This document shows, piece by piece, positions 48,576-61,725 of a DNA stretch of 64,000 nt. The notes beneath the pieces are model-generated. The model was not told the DNA's origin. It searched no databases and saw nothing but the letters and a program-made list of their open reading frames with translations. The stretch is from Pseudoscleropodium purum (taxonomy: Eukaryota > Streptophyta > Bryopsida > Hypnales > Brachytheciaceae): NCBI GenBank assembly GCA_963969395.1, contig OZ017797.1, positions 24,242,001 to 24,306,000 of the forward strand, read 5' to 3'. Made by a program: the position numbers and the translations under genes. The first letter of the stretch is position 1. Each line of letters starts with the position of its first letter.

Positions 48576-50210
48576 GTACCAATTTCGCAAACCTTGCAGC
48601 ATTGTTTAAAGCATTGTTTCAAATTACTTTCTATGCAGCAAATCTTACATGGCGTGAAGCATTCCTTCTCTTCTGAAATATTTTCACTGAGAAACGAAAT
48701 CTTTGAGGGTATTCCGCACACCGTTTTAATCTGACTTTTGCAAGGGTCTTGCAGGTAAACTAAAAACTGGAGATGGCAGAGTGTGCCCACCGGTGGCACC
48801 GGCGTCATGGCGATCGATCAATATACATTTGCAATATAGATTTGAACCCCCCTTATACGTCTAATGGCCGTGTGCGCACTCCTCATCTGGTGAAGAAGAT
48901 CGCTCGAATTGTCTATCTTCGTTATCCTGTAGCGGAGATCAGCTTGGTGTCTGTTCAGCAGCAGCGACTTTAAATAGTTTTTCCCAAGCACAGCAGGAAG
49001 AGGCCATGAATCTTGCCATCATCAGCACATGTCATGTACAATATTACGGGGAATATTTTTGTGAACACCTTTGTAGAGTTCCATCGACAATGATTGTGTG
49101 ATTTTCTCCATTCTCGATGTAGGATAGTTGTAGAGATAGAATCACTTCGCTGCGAAGCAATGTAAGCAGCCATGTTTATATTGGACATCAAATTTTGGAA
49201 TTTGACATTTTTGCACATACAATCAGGATTCATCAGTCTGATTTGTGTGTGAACTAGAAATCTATGGCTTCCTGAGCTTCTCTTCAACAAAGCACATGTA
49301 TGCAATAATCACTTGTGAAAAGAGAGAATTCTATCGATGTTAGATCCTGGCGAACGTTGTTTTAACCCCTACAGAAACAAGTAATCCAAATTGGGTCACA
49401 TGATTTCTCGTAGCAGTTTTGAGAAGGTCACGAACACGGGGTACTGCTTTGTCCAATTTCTCTTATTATCTGACTAACACATGCAATTTTCCTTCACTAA
49501 TGCTGGTAATATAAAACGGGACCCTATCTGAATTATCGTATAGCCTCAAGCCCTGAACACTAGGATCAAGTGAATTCGTCGTCCATAAACCATAAATTTT
49601 TGATGAAACGATCAGTAATCCTCTTTGAATCATTCGCCATCTTATCTTGAGTGGCATCAATGCGCAATTAAGATCCATGAGCTGTAAAGAATCGCCGAGG
49701 GGTAACTTTCTAAACGCCAGTGGGCAACTTTTGAATTTTGAACAAGTTTTGCAGTACCGTTGGCGGTCTGTAAGGCACAGTCGACGATGTAGAAGTAAGT
49801 AATTCTGCTCATTGATTCTTCAAGTTGCTCGAGGACCTTTTGGTGTAACTGTGACAAGTTGAAAACAGTGCTCCCATGCGATTTTTCGTCGCAAATTGTC
49901 AAAATCATTAATTGCGAGAAAGATTGCATCTAATTACAGTAGTATTGCTCATCATAATCGTGTCCGTCTGCTGTGAAAGGAGGGTGGTGGATGGCTCTGC
50001 TTGGGGTGCAAGTTCCACACAGGCACACACCCGGAGGGAATGCGAGGCTCGTTCGACGAGGCCGAGGGCTTTCAAGTCGTTGGATCAAGGCGACGGTCAG
50101 GATGAAAAGAGGCTCTTCGGGAATGGGAACTGCTAGTGGGAACGGGATGAGGACGGTTGGGAGCAAGTCAACACTGTCGGCCTGTTGAAATTTGAGATTA
50201 CCGTGAGTGT
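48576..50210. other. Downstream region with protein-like fragments on the minus strand
   Basis: The first few hundred bases are likely the 3' UTR of the 46032 gene. Between 49466 and 49929 two overlapping minus-strand frames, out of phase with each other, read like pieces of protein (LHQKVLEQLEESMSRITYFY and IYGLWTTNSLDPSVQGLRLY). A possible acceptor (TTTACAG) lies at about 49683-49689 between them. I do not recognise the family. It may be an unassembled small gene or a decayed one. A TTAACCCCTACAG tip at 49362 resembles the TTAA elements. A GC-richer block at 49950-50190 has no recognised content. Confidence 0.3.
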
Positions 50211-52584
50211 TTTTTTAAGGAAAAGTGAGGAAAATTAATACAAAATATGATTAGAAACTCCGAAATTTTCAGCGTAGACTAGGTGTATTTTGTAGTGTAG
50301 AACATCATTGGTTAAAACAAAGTTTTAATGTCATTTTAAAATTAAAAAAATCAACAAACTATGTTGTAGACTTGAAGTTCAAATTCCAATAGTCTAACAT
50401 TGAATTTTAAGATTTTTTCAAATTTTCAAATGGAATAAAAACTAAACTTGATAAATTTCATTTCTTTCACTGACATTAAATATTTATTAAAGTTTCTTTT
50501 TTATGTCTAAAATTCACATCTAGAGTAAAGAGCAAGAATTGACCAAAATACACTACAAGGGTGATTCATGGATTGAGCATCTTCTTCTTTTGAAAAATCA
50601 ATTATACCACAATGAGGGAATATCACTATTCATTAAAAATGCTACAATCCTACTTGAAGTCATACAAAAGACAAAAACGTTTGTGGCGTCTTTTAGACGT
50701 TACTATTATTTTTGTATGTTCTTATTTATAAATGAAAGAGGAATCTTGAATCACTAAAGAATGCACTATTTGAATTACTTTGCAAAAGTTGTGAAGGGTC
50801 CAAGGATTATTGCCAATAGTAGGTTTCAAAGTTGTTTTTTGAATGGGGTGATCAAAACCCAATTTTGACCCCTCCCAAGAAGAGCAAGCATGTGGTGACA
50901 AATATTTTCAAAATCCAACTCCTAGTGGTCTTTCACATTGGAAAAATGTGGTTCAACTATAATGTATGTTACAAGCTTAGTTTCCAAAAAGAATAATATA
51001 TTTGAAAATACAAAAAATGATTTGAAGGAATATAAAAGAATATTTTCTCGACAATAAAGACAAATACATATGCAAAAGTTTGTAGGGGAACAATATGAAG
51101 AAATGACAATTTTAATCATGTTATAATAAGTAAATAGTAGAGAAAAAAAGGAAGAAAACCAAATTTTAAATCACATAATATTCATTACAAAAAAATTTAG
51201 GCCTCTATTAGGTTGTTTGACTACATGTAATTGTATAAATAGAGATAATATTAGCCAAAATTGTCCCTTAGAAAAATTGTTGATAAAAGTTTGATTTTGT
51301 GCCCTATTGGATATTTGATTAAATTATTATTATTATATATTTATTATTTAAAAATTAATTATGTTTGCACATCTACTGAAAGTCAAACAACCCTCCATAG
51401 GGCCCACACTTTCTGTAATGAGGGAAGTAGTAAAGAAGAAAGTTGGAAGAATACAAAATTTGAAAATTTTCATTTCTAGTAGTAAAGTATAATACAATTT
51501 ATAATCTTGGAATTAGAAGGTATTACAAATATGTGTAAAATAAATATATATTATGAGATTTTTTGGGTGGTATTAGTGTGTATTTTAGGAGATGGAATGC
51601 TTGGAATAGAATGATTTTTATTGCAAAAGATGAGTGAAGAAAAACAAGAGTTCTAATATATCTATTGAAGGCCTATTCTTCATAGATTTGAGTTATTCAT
51701 GTTTTTATCACTTTCAAAGCCTAATTGTGGTTTTTAGACTTCAAAATTCAAGGGGATGTCTATCAACTAAAAGTAGTGCTCTTACAATTTTTGATGTTTT
51801 TGCTTAAAGTTTGGCTTATAATATCTACAAGACTTAGAAAGAAGGGAGAAGAGATTCACTAGTGCCATTTGGACTTGACAATAGAAAAATCCACATTCAA
51901 GGGTCTCTTATTGTTTATTTTTCAAAAGTTTGATACTTACAAGAGTTTGACGGTTCCCTTATTTACTTGATATCTTTCAATTACAATCACCATTGTCAAA
52001 TAGAGCTAATTTAGCTAACTTATGATATAGAGAAATTATGTTTTCTTCCATTGGCACTAACTTTGTATTTGGTGAAGTTCTAGAAGTAATGAGTACAACA
52101 TTTACAAAGCTAATTGCTATTTGATGACATTGAGAAGTGATTTCTAAATGTTTGGAAAACGCAACAATTCTATTGGAAAGACACATGAAACATGTAACAT
52201 GAAGCCTCCTAATTGCAATTGTAATTTTTTGATTTAATCCCTTGGAGGTTGAAGTTGTATCAATGTTTTTTTCACGTGGAGAAATTGTAGAGTGATAGAA
52301 AGTGAAAATAATTATATTTTTGGCAAAGTATGATTTAGTTATGAATTTTTGAAGTAATATGCTTTAAAGTCCATAAGTATCATTTACAATCACCCCAAAA
52401 ATCAAAAGAAAGTGAATCCATAATGGTCATCTTACATTAAAGAAATTCTCATCCCTCAAGAGAGTTGCTTCAAAGTGACCAAACTAATCTATTAATTGCC
52501 AAAGAATTAGTAGGGGCATCTAGCCGCAATGCATTGTCAAAGTGTGTGAATTTTGCTAAAGATGTCAGGACTCCATTAATAAGG
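50211..52584. other. AT-rich intergenic DNA
   Basis: About 2.4 kb without gene-like frames or clear repeat boundaries. Confidence 0.4.
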
Positions 52585-53020
52585 GTGTAAGGTAGAAACA
52601 CCAATAGCCGATCAAATAAGCTACTTTGGAGTAGGTGTTGAGTAGTATGAGGTGGTGAAAAGTTTTTCGATGTAGGAAGATAGGAAATATGAGGATTTTG
52701 AATATTCAGAATTTTATTCCCCAAATTGAAATTAACTATAAATTTTGGGAGTCATAAAGTGCATTTTACTAGTAGCCAATGTTGATCTAGAGGCTTCCAA
52801 TTCCAATCATAACTGAATTATATTCCTACTCACTACTTTCTACTTACTTGATCACTACTTTAGGACATGTGTCATAACATTATTAGTCCCAATATTGAAA
52901 AAGATTAAAAAAAAAACATTCCAAGCTTTAGTTGGAAATTTGTTCAAGTTTTAGTTGGAAATAGCTACACCCTATAGGTTTAATATTGAGTGTGGTCAAC
53001 AATTGGTGCTTCTACCTTAG
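52585..53020. mobile_element. Inverted-repeat element E2 (~435 bp)
   Basis: Left tip TAAGGTAGAAACACCAAT at 52588-52605 and its inverted partner at 53002-53019 with one mismatch. The tip core AAGGTAGAA(A/G) is the same as in E1 (10107), and both carry GGGTG just outside at the left. Interiors are dissimilar by eye. No transposase frame. Confidence 0.55.
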
Positions 53021-54055
53021 TAGAATTTTGTTTAATCATCAGCCACAAAAGCAATCAAGGTGATTCATTGGCAAATTAATCAAATTTAGTGAAATTAAGC
53101 AAAATGAAGTGGATTTTCAAGCTAGTTGCCAAAAAAATTAGAAAACTCTAACATTTTTCAACTAGCTTCAAAAGCCACTTACTATACAATGTTCAAATAT
53201 GAGAAGAGAAGCTATTTTTACAAGTGGGATAATAGTAGTATGTAAAACAATGCATGTGGAGTATGTAAATTAAGATTAATAGGAGCACAACTGCTATTGT
53301 TCAATTAAAAGAAGAAATTGTATTTAAAGTCAAATTTCAAACCCCATTTAGATATAGTATAATGATTCTTTTTCAAAAAACTTTGAACTTAACAAAGATG
53401 GAGAATCAAGCTAGTTTGCATCTCCAAAAATTTGTTTGAGGTTTAAAGTCTCCAATAATTAAAAAGTTATAGACAAAATTTAGAGAGGATATTTAAAAAT
53501 GTCAAAGAAAATTTTCCTTTTAGAATTTTTCCCATAACTTTTTATTGGAGATTCTAAACCCTCAAATGGATTTTTGAAAATGAAAACTAGCTTAATTTTC
53601 CAATTTTATTTAGTACAAAGTTTTTTGAAAAATATCATTCTACTATGCTTCAATGGGATTTGAAATTCAATTTTAAACACAATTTATGCATTTGACAATC
53701 AATGATCTATCTTTTAAGTATCCCATACCTTTTGAAGATTCACCATGGACAATTGATTTCTCTTTAAAAACAATCTCTTCATTCTTCATTTTCACTAGTA
53801 GTCAATGAATTATGTCTATCATAATGCCATTGAAAAATTGTATATGGTAGAAGTCATTAGACTATTTTTGACATTTGCTTTCTTTTTTATAGCTTGATTT
53901 CTTTTTTATAACTTGATTAGAAAACAAAGTATGCAATAATTGGGGCTAGGTGCATTACAATACCCAAACCTTGATTATTTAACTACTTGTACTTGGGTCT
54001 TGAATCATCAAACATTGAAAGTTCAAGTGGGCATCACTAAGGAAAAAACATGTCA
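53021..54055. other. AT-rich intergenic DNA
   Basis: No gene-like frame or recognised repeat; ends at the left tip of family-B copy B2. Confidence 0.4.
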
Positions 54056-54853
54056 TTAACTCCTAAATGCCCAAGCTTTTTGAAGTCTATTTTGACTATG
54101 AAAAAAAAGCATGGACTTATAGTTAACCCTAATGAAGCAAATTGTATTTTTTTCAAAATTTAACCATATAGATGTTTAAAGAGTTTGATTATTAGTATGT
54201 TTACCAATTTTGAGTGCAAAAAATTGCATAGGAGTTGTGAGACTATAATAAGAAAAAATGTATGTTTTCAATTTTAGTATGTTGCCCCTCTACACAATGT
54301 TTAAGAAATTTGCACATAAATTTATTTTGGAATTGGAGGTGATATGAACAACTACAAATTGGGTTAACACACTAAAATGAATTTTCAAAAAACTTAATTC
54401 ACATGAAAAGCTATCAAATTCACTATACAATTCACCTTGCAATTGTTGAAATGCCATTTTTTTATTAAGTATAAATCACAAATAACTCCAAATTAACACT
54501 TGAATGTTTAAATTTTCAATGGTGAAAATGGTGAAAACACTTTACTTTTTCTATTGAGACCATTTGCAAAGCAAATAGATAAGTTTTTAGATCTCAAATC
54601 AAGTGAAATTGGCAAAGTTGGGAAAATGAAATAAAATTAACAAGCTTTGTTCTACCACTGATGGATACACATGGTTTTGAGGACCTCTCAAAAATCAATT
54701 GTTCATTTTTTTCACTGAAAAATGAAAGTTTTCAATAGTTAACTCTAAAAATTGCCTAAATAAAAGTTTAAAATGGTCATATGAATTTAAATGCCCATCC
54801 CAAAATAAGCTTGAAATTTCAAATTGACCATATATGATCATTTAGGCAATTAG
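54056..54853 (+). mobile_element. Family B copy B2, with preserved empty TTAA site
   Basis: Left tip TTAACTCCTAAATGCCC at 54056; right tip decayed (GGCAATTAG near 54853). It is colinear with B1 (125-868 plus 2108-2168). At 54787-54790 it has a single TTAA where B1 carries element A1, with matching flanks on both sides (TTTAAA-ATGG before, GCTTGAAATTTCAAATTGAC after). Confidence 0.75.
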
Positions 54854-56665
54854 AGATTATACAAACTTAAATGTATGTGCATATGTGCATAGGGGGGGTC
54901 CTTTTAGCTCTGCTCTGGAGTGACCTGTTGAAGGGCTGAGAATTTTTCTAATGTTCACCAAAAGTACAAACAATATTTTTCTAAAATAATTACAATGCAA
55001 GGTCTAAAATGAAACACATTCTTTTGAGAGTCAATTTACAACCACAATGTATTTGACACTATCTAGTGAAAAGAGGATGTCACACACCCTCCCCCCCCCA
55101 AAAAAAAAATCAGGAGCCATCTGATTCATTTAAAAAAAAAATTCCACCCCCCCCTCCAAAAAAAATCAATAGCCACTAGATGTACATACAAATATGGTAC
55201 GAATACAAATACAATACAGTCATATACGGATATGAATGATGGGATACAAATACAACAATATGGAATTATCCCATACTAATTGTTTGCAAAATCAATCTCA
55301 CCCTCCCAAAATTATAAAAGGGAGATGGGGTGGTATAATTTTAGTTTTCATTTTAATTTTAAAAACTTTTGCGCCCTCCCAAAATTATAAGAGGTGGTGG
55401 GGTGAGGTTAAAATTAAATTTTTCATTAAATTTTTTTTGTCACGGTGCATAGTTTTACACTATGCACCATGAAGTGGCTGAAATAGCTAGCCATTTGAAT
55501 ATATTCAATACTATTTGTGGCCACTAAGATATCCTCAAGTTACTCCTAAGTTTTCACTTGCACACCTCAAAATGCCATTTGTCATATCCAAAATGGCCAT
55601 TGTTTCACTTGTTCAAACAAGAATTTAGATTTCTTTTGTTATCATAACTAAGCCATTTAGATTTTTTATATGGTCTATAATGAAACCATTCATAGAGTGG
55701 CAGAAGATAGTTTATTGGCCACAACGAGATGCTCATCTCCTTGCCGAAGATTGAGAATTGTTCTTGTTCTGTTTACTGACTTACATATTGATTAACACTC
55801 TCTATACAATACATCGAGCAAGTTATTGTTTTTTGTTATTCTGAAAAATGTGTGCTAGTGTCCTTCTACGATAATTTTGCGGAGTGATAAGATCTTCTGA
55901 CGGCTTGGATGGCAATGTTTTGCTCATCTTCCGGAACTGTACGTTTCATCAAAATGAACAAGTGAAGATGCCAATTAACATATCAGCGCAGCAGTTCATT
56001 GGATATTTTCCATTTGTCCTTGCGAATTTCACACATGATACAATTCAGCAATTCATGACATTGGTAGAGCTTCACAAATTTTGCAAGAGATGTCAGCCAA
56101 TTTTTTGTAATCATCGCTCTTAAAAAGGAAATACAGTTTTTTTTCATGATACTGAGCATCGTACTTAATCTATCTACAATTTCCCACTTTGAAGAAGAAA
56201 TTTATACACAGTGATAATGATTCAACAAATTTACAATTTCTATTCAAAGGAATTTGTCCACACGATACATTTCCCACAGTTATACTTCTACAAGCACATT
56301 TTTAAATGCTTAAGTGCCGTACATATAATTTTCTACCTTTCTCCGCAAATTTAATAAACATTTCAAAAGAGTTTTGACACTGATAATTCACAACAGACAT
56401 TTGAAACAAGAGAATTGAACAAGAAAATTGAAACAAGCTCAACGACATTTTCAACAAATCATCCTTCCAGAGAATCATCTTCAATTCTCAAAACATAGGT
56501 CTAGTAAGTACAGGTACATCGTTGCAATATGAAAGAAGAAGTTGATATACAACTCTTCTGCAACGTTAAAAAAACTCGCCTGGCAATAGAACTTTACAAC
56601 GGTAATCTCTTTACAGAAGCTCACTCACTAAAGGAAGCAGTAAAAGGGATCTGTCCATGTCTTGT
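54854..56665. other. AT-rich intergenic DNA and downstream flank of the ELIP gene
   Basis: Contains C-run/A-run low-complexity DNA at about 55086-55170 and a degenerate ATACAAATA-rich stretch at 55180-55260 related to one at 60010-60140. The frame 55884-56123 has no recognisable domain. The part after about 56300 probably includes the 3' UTR of the minus-strand ELIP gene. Confidence 0.35.
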
Positions 56666-57813
56666 CTACAAATTCAGAGAGCTGTGGATAAACCCCAGCA
56701 GCGGACCCTTCAAGTAGATATTCTCGGTGACGAGCAGAGCGACGAGCCCAATCATGGCCGCTCGCCCATTCCACCGCTCGGTCTTCGCATTGAAGGGTCC
56801 GTTCGATCGACTGTCGGGCGATTCCTTGTTGTACATGGGGATGAGAGTGGCGCCGATGATGATGGGCGACACGAACAAGAAATAGATCAAGCCTTTCCCC
56901 TCGGTGACCTGCTCCCACACGCTCATGCCCGTGACCATCTCCGCGATGAGGGCCCAGGTGATCCCGACCATGGCCAGACGGCTGTTGATGGTCTCCGGGG
57001 CAGGGCCGTCGAACTTCATCAAGCTCTTCGTGCTCGTGTTGCCGTCTTCCGGACGGCGCTCCTCCTCGGGGCGGTAAAACTTCTCCACCGGGGAGCCTTT
57101 GAAAATGCGCAGCGGGTCGTCTTTCTTCTCGGGCTCAGTCTTCGTGCCAGGCTGCACCAAATCATCACAATTTCAACAATTACTCTCAAACCAAACATGC
57201 GCAAAACCAAAACCAAATGTGAGGTGCGTTCTATTGCTAATAATGCTAATTCGGTTTCTAATTCCACGAATGTAGTGATGTAAAATTTCAACTAAGATCA
57301 AAATTCATGTAACGATATGAATCGGGGCGACTCACACTTTCCGTTGTGAAATGGATGTGCAATGGATCAATGGAACATTCTATTGTAGGCTGAGGGCAGG
57401 TTAAGCACGACATTGTTCAAAAGTAACACGCGTCATAATGCAATTGTCCAGACCATCTGAAAGATGATTTGGAAATTCCATTAATTTCGGCCGACCCTGC
57501 CTCGACCTCAGTAAGTGACAAACCGCAGATACTTAACATCAAATTGCTTAGGGTTTGGAATGCAGAGTATCCATGCTCGAGAAACTCCAATACATGGCGA
57601 GGAAATGAAGAATGCAGGTCGAGCACTTACAAGGGGGGTGTCCTGCTTTGCGAAAACGACCAAGCTCCGGCGATCGGTCTGCGAAAAGCCTGCACCGCTG
57701 AATTTCAGCCCTCCAAGGAACTGGGTCTTCGCTGTGACCTTCGACACCTTCAGTGACGGAAGTCCAGCTACAGACTTGACACAGCTCCGGCTCAACATAC
57801 TCGAGGCTGCCAT
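56666..57813 (-). CDS. ELIP: Early light-induced protein (ELIP), chloroplast thylakoid, 2 exons, 222 aa
   Basis: Exon 1 57813-57631 (61 codons) and exon 2 57151-56666, joined in phase 0 across a GTAAGT...TGCAG intron. Residues 1 to ~54 look like a chloroplast transit peptide (Ser/Lys/Ala-rich, VVFAKQ near the end). The mature part has three predicted helices: I ~114-134 with E-x-x-N-x-R (ETINSRLAMVG), II ~148-168 (GLIYFLFVSPIIIGATLIPM), and III ~186-206 with a second E-x-x-N-x-R (ERWNGRAAMIG). These paired motifs in helices I and III are the chlorophyll-binding signature of the LHC superfamily, and the three-helix layout with ~220 residues fits ELIP rather than four-helix PsbS. ELIPs accumulate in thylakoids under high light, cold or desiccation and are thought to bind free chlorophyll and limit photo-oxidation. 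All key residues are intact. Confidence 0.93.
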
Positions 57814-57970
57814 CTTGCCACTAATTGAACAGTACACGAACAAAGACGTTCTCGCTCGAAAGAATTGCACTATCTCTAGATTACTCACAAGAACAAAATT
57901 TGCTGTACAGAATGGTGCAGGATCAGAAGAGTGGTTGTGAATTGATTGAATAGAGAGGCGCGAGGGATGC

Positions 57971-57977
57971 ATTTATA
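57971..57977 (-). promoter_or_regulatory. TATA box of the ELIP gene
   Basis: TATAAAT on the minus strand, about 160 bp upstream of the ATG. This would place the transcription start near 57940-57947 and give a 5' UTR of about 130 nt. Confidence 0.6.
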
Positions 57978-58210
57978 CATGAAAGCGCACTTAAAGCTGA
58001 AGTTGAGGTGGCGAGCAAGTAGCCATGAAGGGGAAAATTGGCAGCCATGTGGATACGCAAACGTAACAACATGTTACAGCATCGCCTCCGTTCGATTTCA
58101 ACGAACCCAGTGAGTTCCATGGACTTCGAAAAGGCGCAAGCACTGCACTCCACTGCAAGTCTAGGACGAGGCAACTAACGCTGGCCACTCTTGGCTCTGA
58201 CAAGTGTTGG

Positions 58211-58649
58211 CCACGTCAGGTAATTTGCATGAGAATATGTGGTCTGAAATGGGAAAGTCGATCGTTTTCCCTAGATTTTGGAGTCCTGTTTCTTCTCCGA
58301 ATTCTGACTCCGATGGTGAGGGCGTAACTTACATATTAGGTTAACCCTAGTGGGGAATTCTATGTGGTCCAATTGCAAGGCGTATTACCCGTAATTAAAA
58401 GTGGGTATTCAGCGTACGTTACCCGATTAGTATTTCAGTTTGATTCAATTCCCACCGTCGTTAGCAAGCTGAATCCCAGTCTGGAAGGTTTTTTCCTTAA
58501 AATTTTAAGCAGGCCGTGATTTGTAGCAAATTTCGATCAGTGAGAATCGACACGGGATCCACATGCAGAATCGTGAACCTCACGCGCGTCGATCATCTGA
58601 TCAAAGGTAGCCGGGTCGGCCGGGGAAGCCCCGAATGCTCATCCACGTG
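58211..58649. promoter_or_regulatory. ACGT-core elements upstream of ELIP (including a G-box)
   Basis: CCACGTCA at 58211-58218 and a perfect palindromic G-box CACGTG at 58644-58649 lie about 240 and 670 bp upstream of the inferred start. Such elements bind bZIP/bHLH factors in light- and ABA-regulated plant promoters and suit an ELIP gene, but single short matches are weak evidence. Confidence 0.3.
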
Positions 58650-58775
58650 TTCCTTGAAGAGGTCTGTCAAGATCAACTAACTTGCAGTGATTGTGTCCAA
58701 TAGTGAGGTGGAAATTGGCGGCACCTTGAAACTCAGCGTCGCCCCTTAAACTAAAAATAAACTGTGTAAATTGGC

Positions 58776-59740
58776 ACAAAATGGTATTATTTCAACTTGC
58801 ATTAATTGAAAAATAGTGTGATTTAGTTTGTCTGCCAGTGTCACATGTAATATTAGGACAAATCAATATATTTGTGCAAAATTCCAATATCACTCATCTG
58901 TCCAAAAATATTTATACATCCTTTTTCAAATCTTGGGATAGCCATGACTATGGAACCAAAAAAGTATCAAATTGAGTTGGCAATTGCTTCGGAACACTAA
59001 ATTAAATTTAAGTTGTTTGTTCTGTTTGTTTTATACAATAAAACTCCAAAAACTATGCATCCCTTGGTTGCGTTCATGGTACCATTAGAAAGTTCTATGC
59101 GAAAAGGGGCTTTGTTTTAAAACATCTTGACTTAGACAAAAAGATACTAAATTTCTAAGTTTATATTATTAAATATTATATTGTATTGTATTGTGGCAAT
59201 GGCATACTAGTACAATATTATTTCAACTTGCACTAATTCAAAAAGATTGTCACTTTGTAAGTTAATATTACATGACATTAGAACAAATCAAATTATCTCT
59301 ACAAAATGATGGCGAATTTCATTAAAATGGTAGCATTCCATTAATTTGGCACTTTCAACAATTCAGATTGTATAGTCTTAACCATTTTTTTTGTACTAGA
59401 ATCTATATTAATATTAGATTTTTGAAATCTACATATCTTAGATATCTGAAATCTACATCATTCTTAGATTTTTTAGATTGCTCGGTCTAATATCTAAGTC
59501 ATAGATTTCTAAAATCTAAAATTGACCTAGATGTTAGCAATGTATACTTGTCCTAGACGTGAAGGTGTGAAAATGCCATATGGAATATTGCCATTTCAAC
59601 GAAATTCATCATAATGTCAATATCATTCATCTATCCAAGAATATTCGTACATCCTTTCAAATCCTTGAACAACCATTAACTTATGGTTTCAAAAAGTATC
59701 AATTCAAATTGGCAATTGCTCTAGAACTTTTTATATTTTA
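58776..59740. repeat. Diverged local direct duplications
   Basis: A segment at 58776-59010 is partly repeated at 59205-59310 (TTATTTCAACTTGCA-TAATT, AACAAATCAA-AT) and at 59580-59740 (AATATCA-TCATCT-TCCAA, ACATCCTTT-CAAAT, TTGGCAATTGCT). Copies are old and incomplete. No coding content. Confidence 0.5.
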
Positions 59741-60701
59741 CAAAGGCACTTACCAATGTCCACACTATACTAACAACTTATATTATAAGCACCATTGAGG
59801 GTTGAAAACCTTTTATAGTTGGAAACCTTCTATTTCATATATAGTATTGTCTTTTGAGTGGATAGTGTGATTCAATCAAAAGTTGAGTATAAATTTTGAG
59901 TCTTGTTTTTCATTTTACCACCTCCCTTCACCCCTCCATTTCATTTTTTTTTCCATTTTGCCCTCCCACTCCTCCAACCTTTTGGAATTTCTAGGTGGAG
60001 GTGGGACTGGCAATTGATATAGGATATATCCATATTTACATCCATAATTATATATGATATCTCGTATTCATAATCATATCCCATATTTGTATCTATACTA
60101 TATATGTTTACACATACCATATCCATATACAATATCATGGAATGGAGGGACAAGATTTAAAAAATAAATAAATAAATGGCTATCAAAAATCAACAATCAG
60201 GGGAGGAAAGAAATGGAAGAACATAAGGTGGGGTAGCTTCTTTTTAGTGGATAATTATGTATTTTGGCATGCATACATTTGTTGCTCTCAATTCAACTCC
60301 AAATAGTTGTTTATACTTTGTTTAGAATCTAGAATTGAAACCTAGAATTGTAGATTCATTTGATGCTTGTAAAAGTCATATGGAGGAAGTGTATGATTGC
60401 CATAGAGTAGATGGATATTGTGGCATTGTGGATGGAAGCATGGCAAGAAGACATAAAGTTCTAGATCAAGCATTTGGTTTCAATCAGAGGAACAAATGAG
60501 ATTTTGAGGGATTGAGAGAGGAAGTGAGAGTATTTCTAGCATGTGGTCTAAACTAAACCACCAAAATTGTAGACGACAACATTCTAGAGTGTAAGTGATT
60601 CAGGATGAAAATCATCATTGATGGATGGAAAGCATATAACACATTGTCAAAGGCTCAAACAACATGGATACACCCATAAGACACCAACCACTCTAAACAT
60701 T
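59741..60701. other. AT-rich intergenic DNA
   Basis: Includes a low-complexity CATATCCATATT-type stretch (60010-60140) resembling 55180-55260 in reverse complement. No gene recognised. Confidence 0.35.
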
Positions 60702-61597
60702 TTAACCTCTAAAAGTTTTTTACTATGTTTTCACCCAAAACGCCCCAAAATTGTCATTTCTAGTATAATTACTAAATTTTAGAAAAAAAAATTGAACACA
60801 TGTAACCATAGGATCTTGTAGCAAGCTGATTTGAAAAAATGTGAAAAAAAAATTCAGAAATTTTCAATGTGTAGATTGCAAGATATTAGCATTACTTAAA
60901 TTGACAAAAATCCTTTAGGGGGCCTTGCAAAAATCCAGGCATCTACACTTCACAAGGTCACATTTGTATGATAAATTGTCCAAAATGGATTCAACTCTTT
61001 AGATTCATTCTTCAAGGCAAGTTGTCTACATGCTTGAAAATTTTTAGATCATTTGCAACTGTACAACATATAGGAAAAAAATAGTATGTAGAAAGAAGTA
61101 GAGAATGATTCAAAATACTAAATTGTTAAGAATTGAAAATGCCAATGCCAATAGTTGTACTATAATAATAAAAAATCTACATCCAATGATTTTATATTTT
61201 TTTCAAAAAATATTGAAAATTGATTTCAATAAAGGATTCAAAAGTTTATTTTAGAGTAGGGAATCCATAATTGCCCACAAACTAAAACTCCTCATAACTT
61301 TCATCTCATTAATTAAAATAGAATGATTCAAAGATTTCTCTATATAAAAAATTTGAATACGAATTTCAATTTTCATTTCTTAAAAAGAATTTTTTGAGTT
61401 GCCCAACCTTTCCGCCAAGCAATGAAAACAACATATCACACAATAACTTTTTAACCATGTAGTCAAAAGTTATGAAAATTGTCGGGTCTTAGAGATACTC
61501 CTTGGACACATATTGTGTGAAAATTTCAAAAAATAAATAAAAATTCCATTTGTAATGAGCTTCCCTACAAATGCAATTTAGGGCTTTAGATGTTAAT
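60702..61597 (+). mobile_element. TTAA-bounded non-autonomous element, family A copy A7
   Basis: Left tip TTAACCTCTAAAAG at 60702; right tip GGCTTTAGATGTTAA ending at 61597. The body carries all family landmarks in order (ATTGTCATTTCTAG, GATTGCAAGATATTAGCATT, ATTGCCCACAAACTAAAAC). Length 896 bp. Confidence 0.78.
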
Positions 61598-61725
61598 AAC
61601 TAGGTGGTTAATGGATCTAGCAATTTTATGATTTAATTGAGCACATATTTAAGAATACCACCCAATTGATGGTATATTTTCATAAAATTGTACCATGTTT
61701 CATTCAGTGAAGTGATAAAATGATT

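Noticed and set aside
56657..57283. 208-codon plus-strand frame opposite the ELIP gene
   Set aside because: It is the antisense shadow of ELIP exon 2; the minus-strand frame has helices and chlorophyll-binding motifs, while this one has none.
56666..57813. PsbS identity for the minus-strand LHC-like gene
   Set aside because: PsbS has four helices and is longer; here there are three helices with E-x-x-N-x-R motifs in the first and third, the ELIP arrangement.
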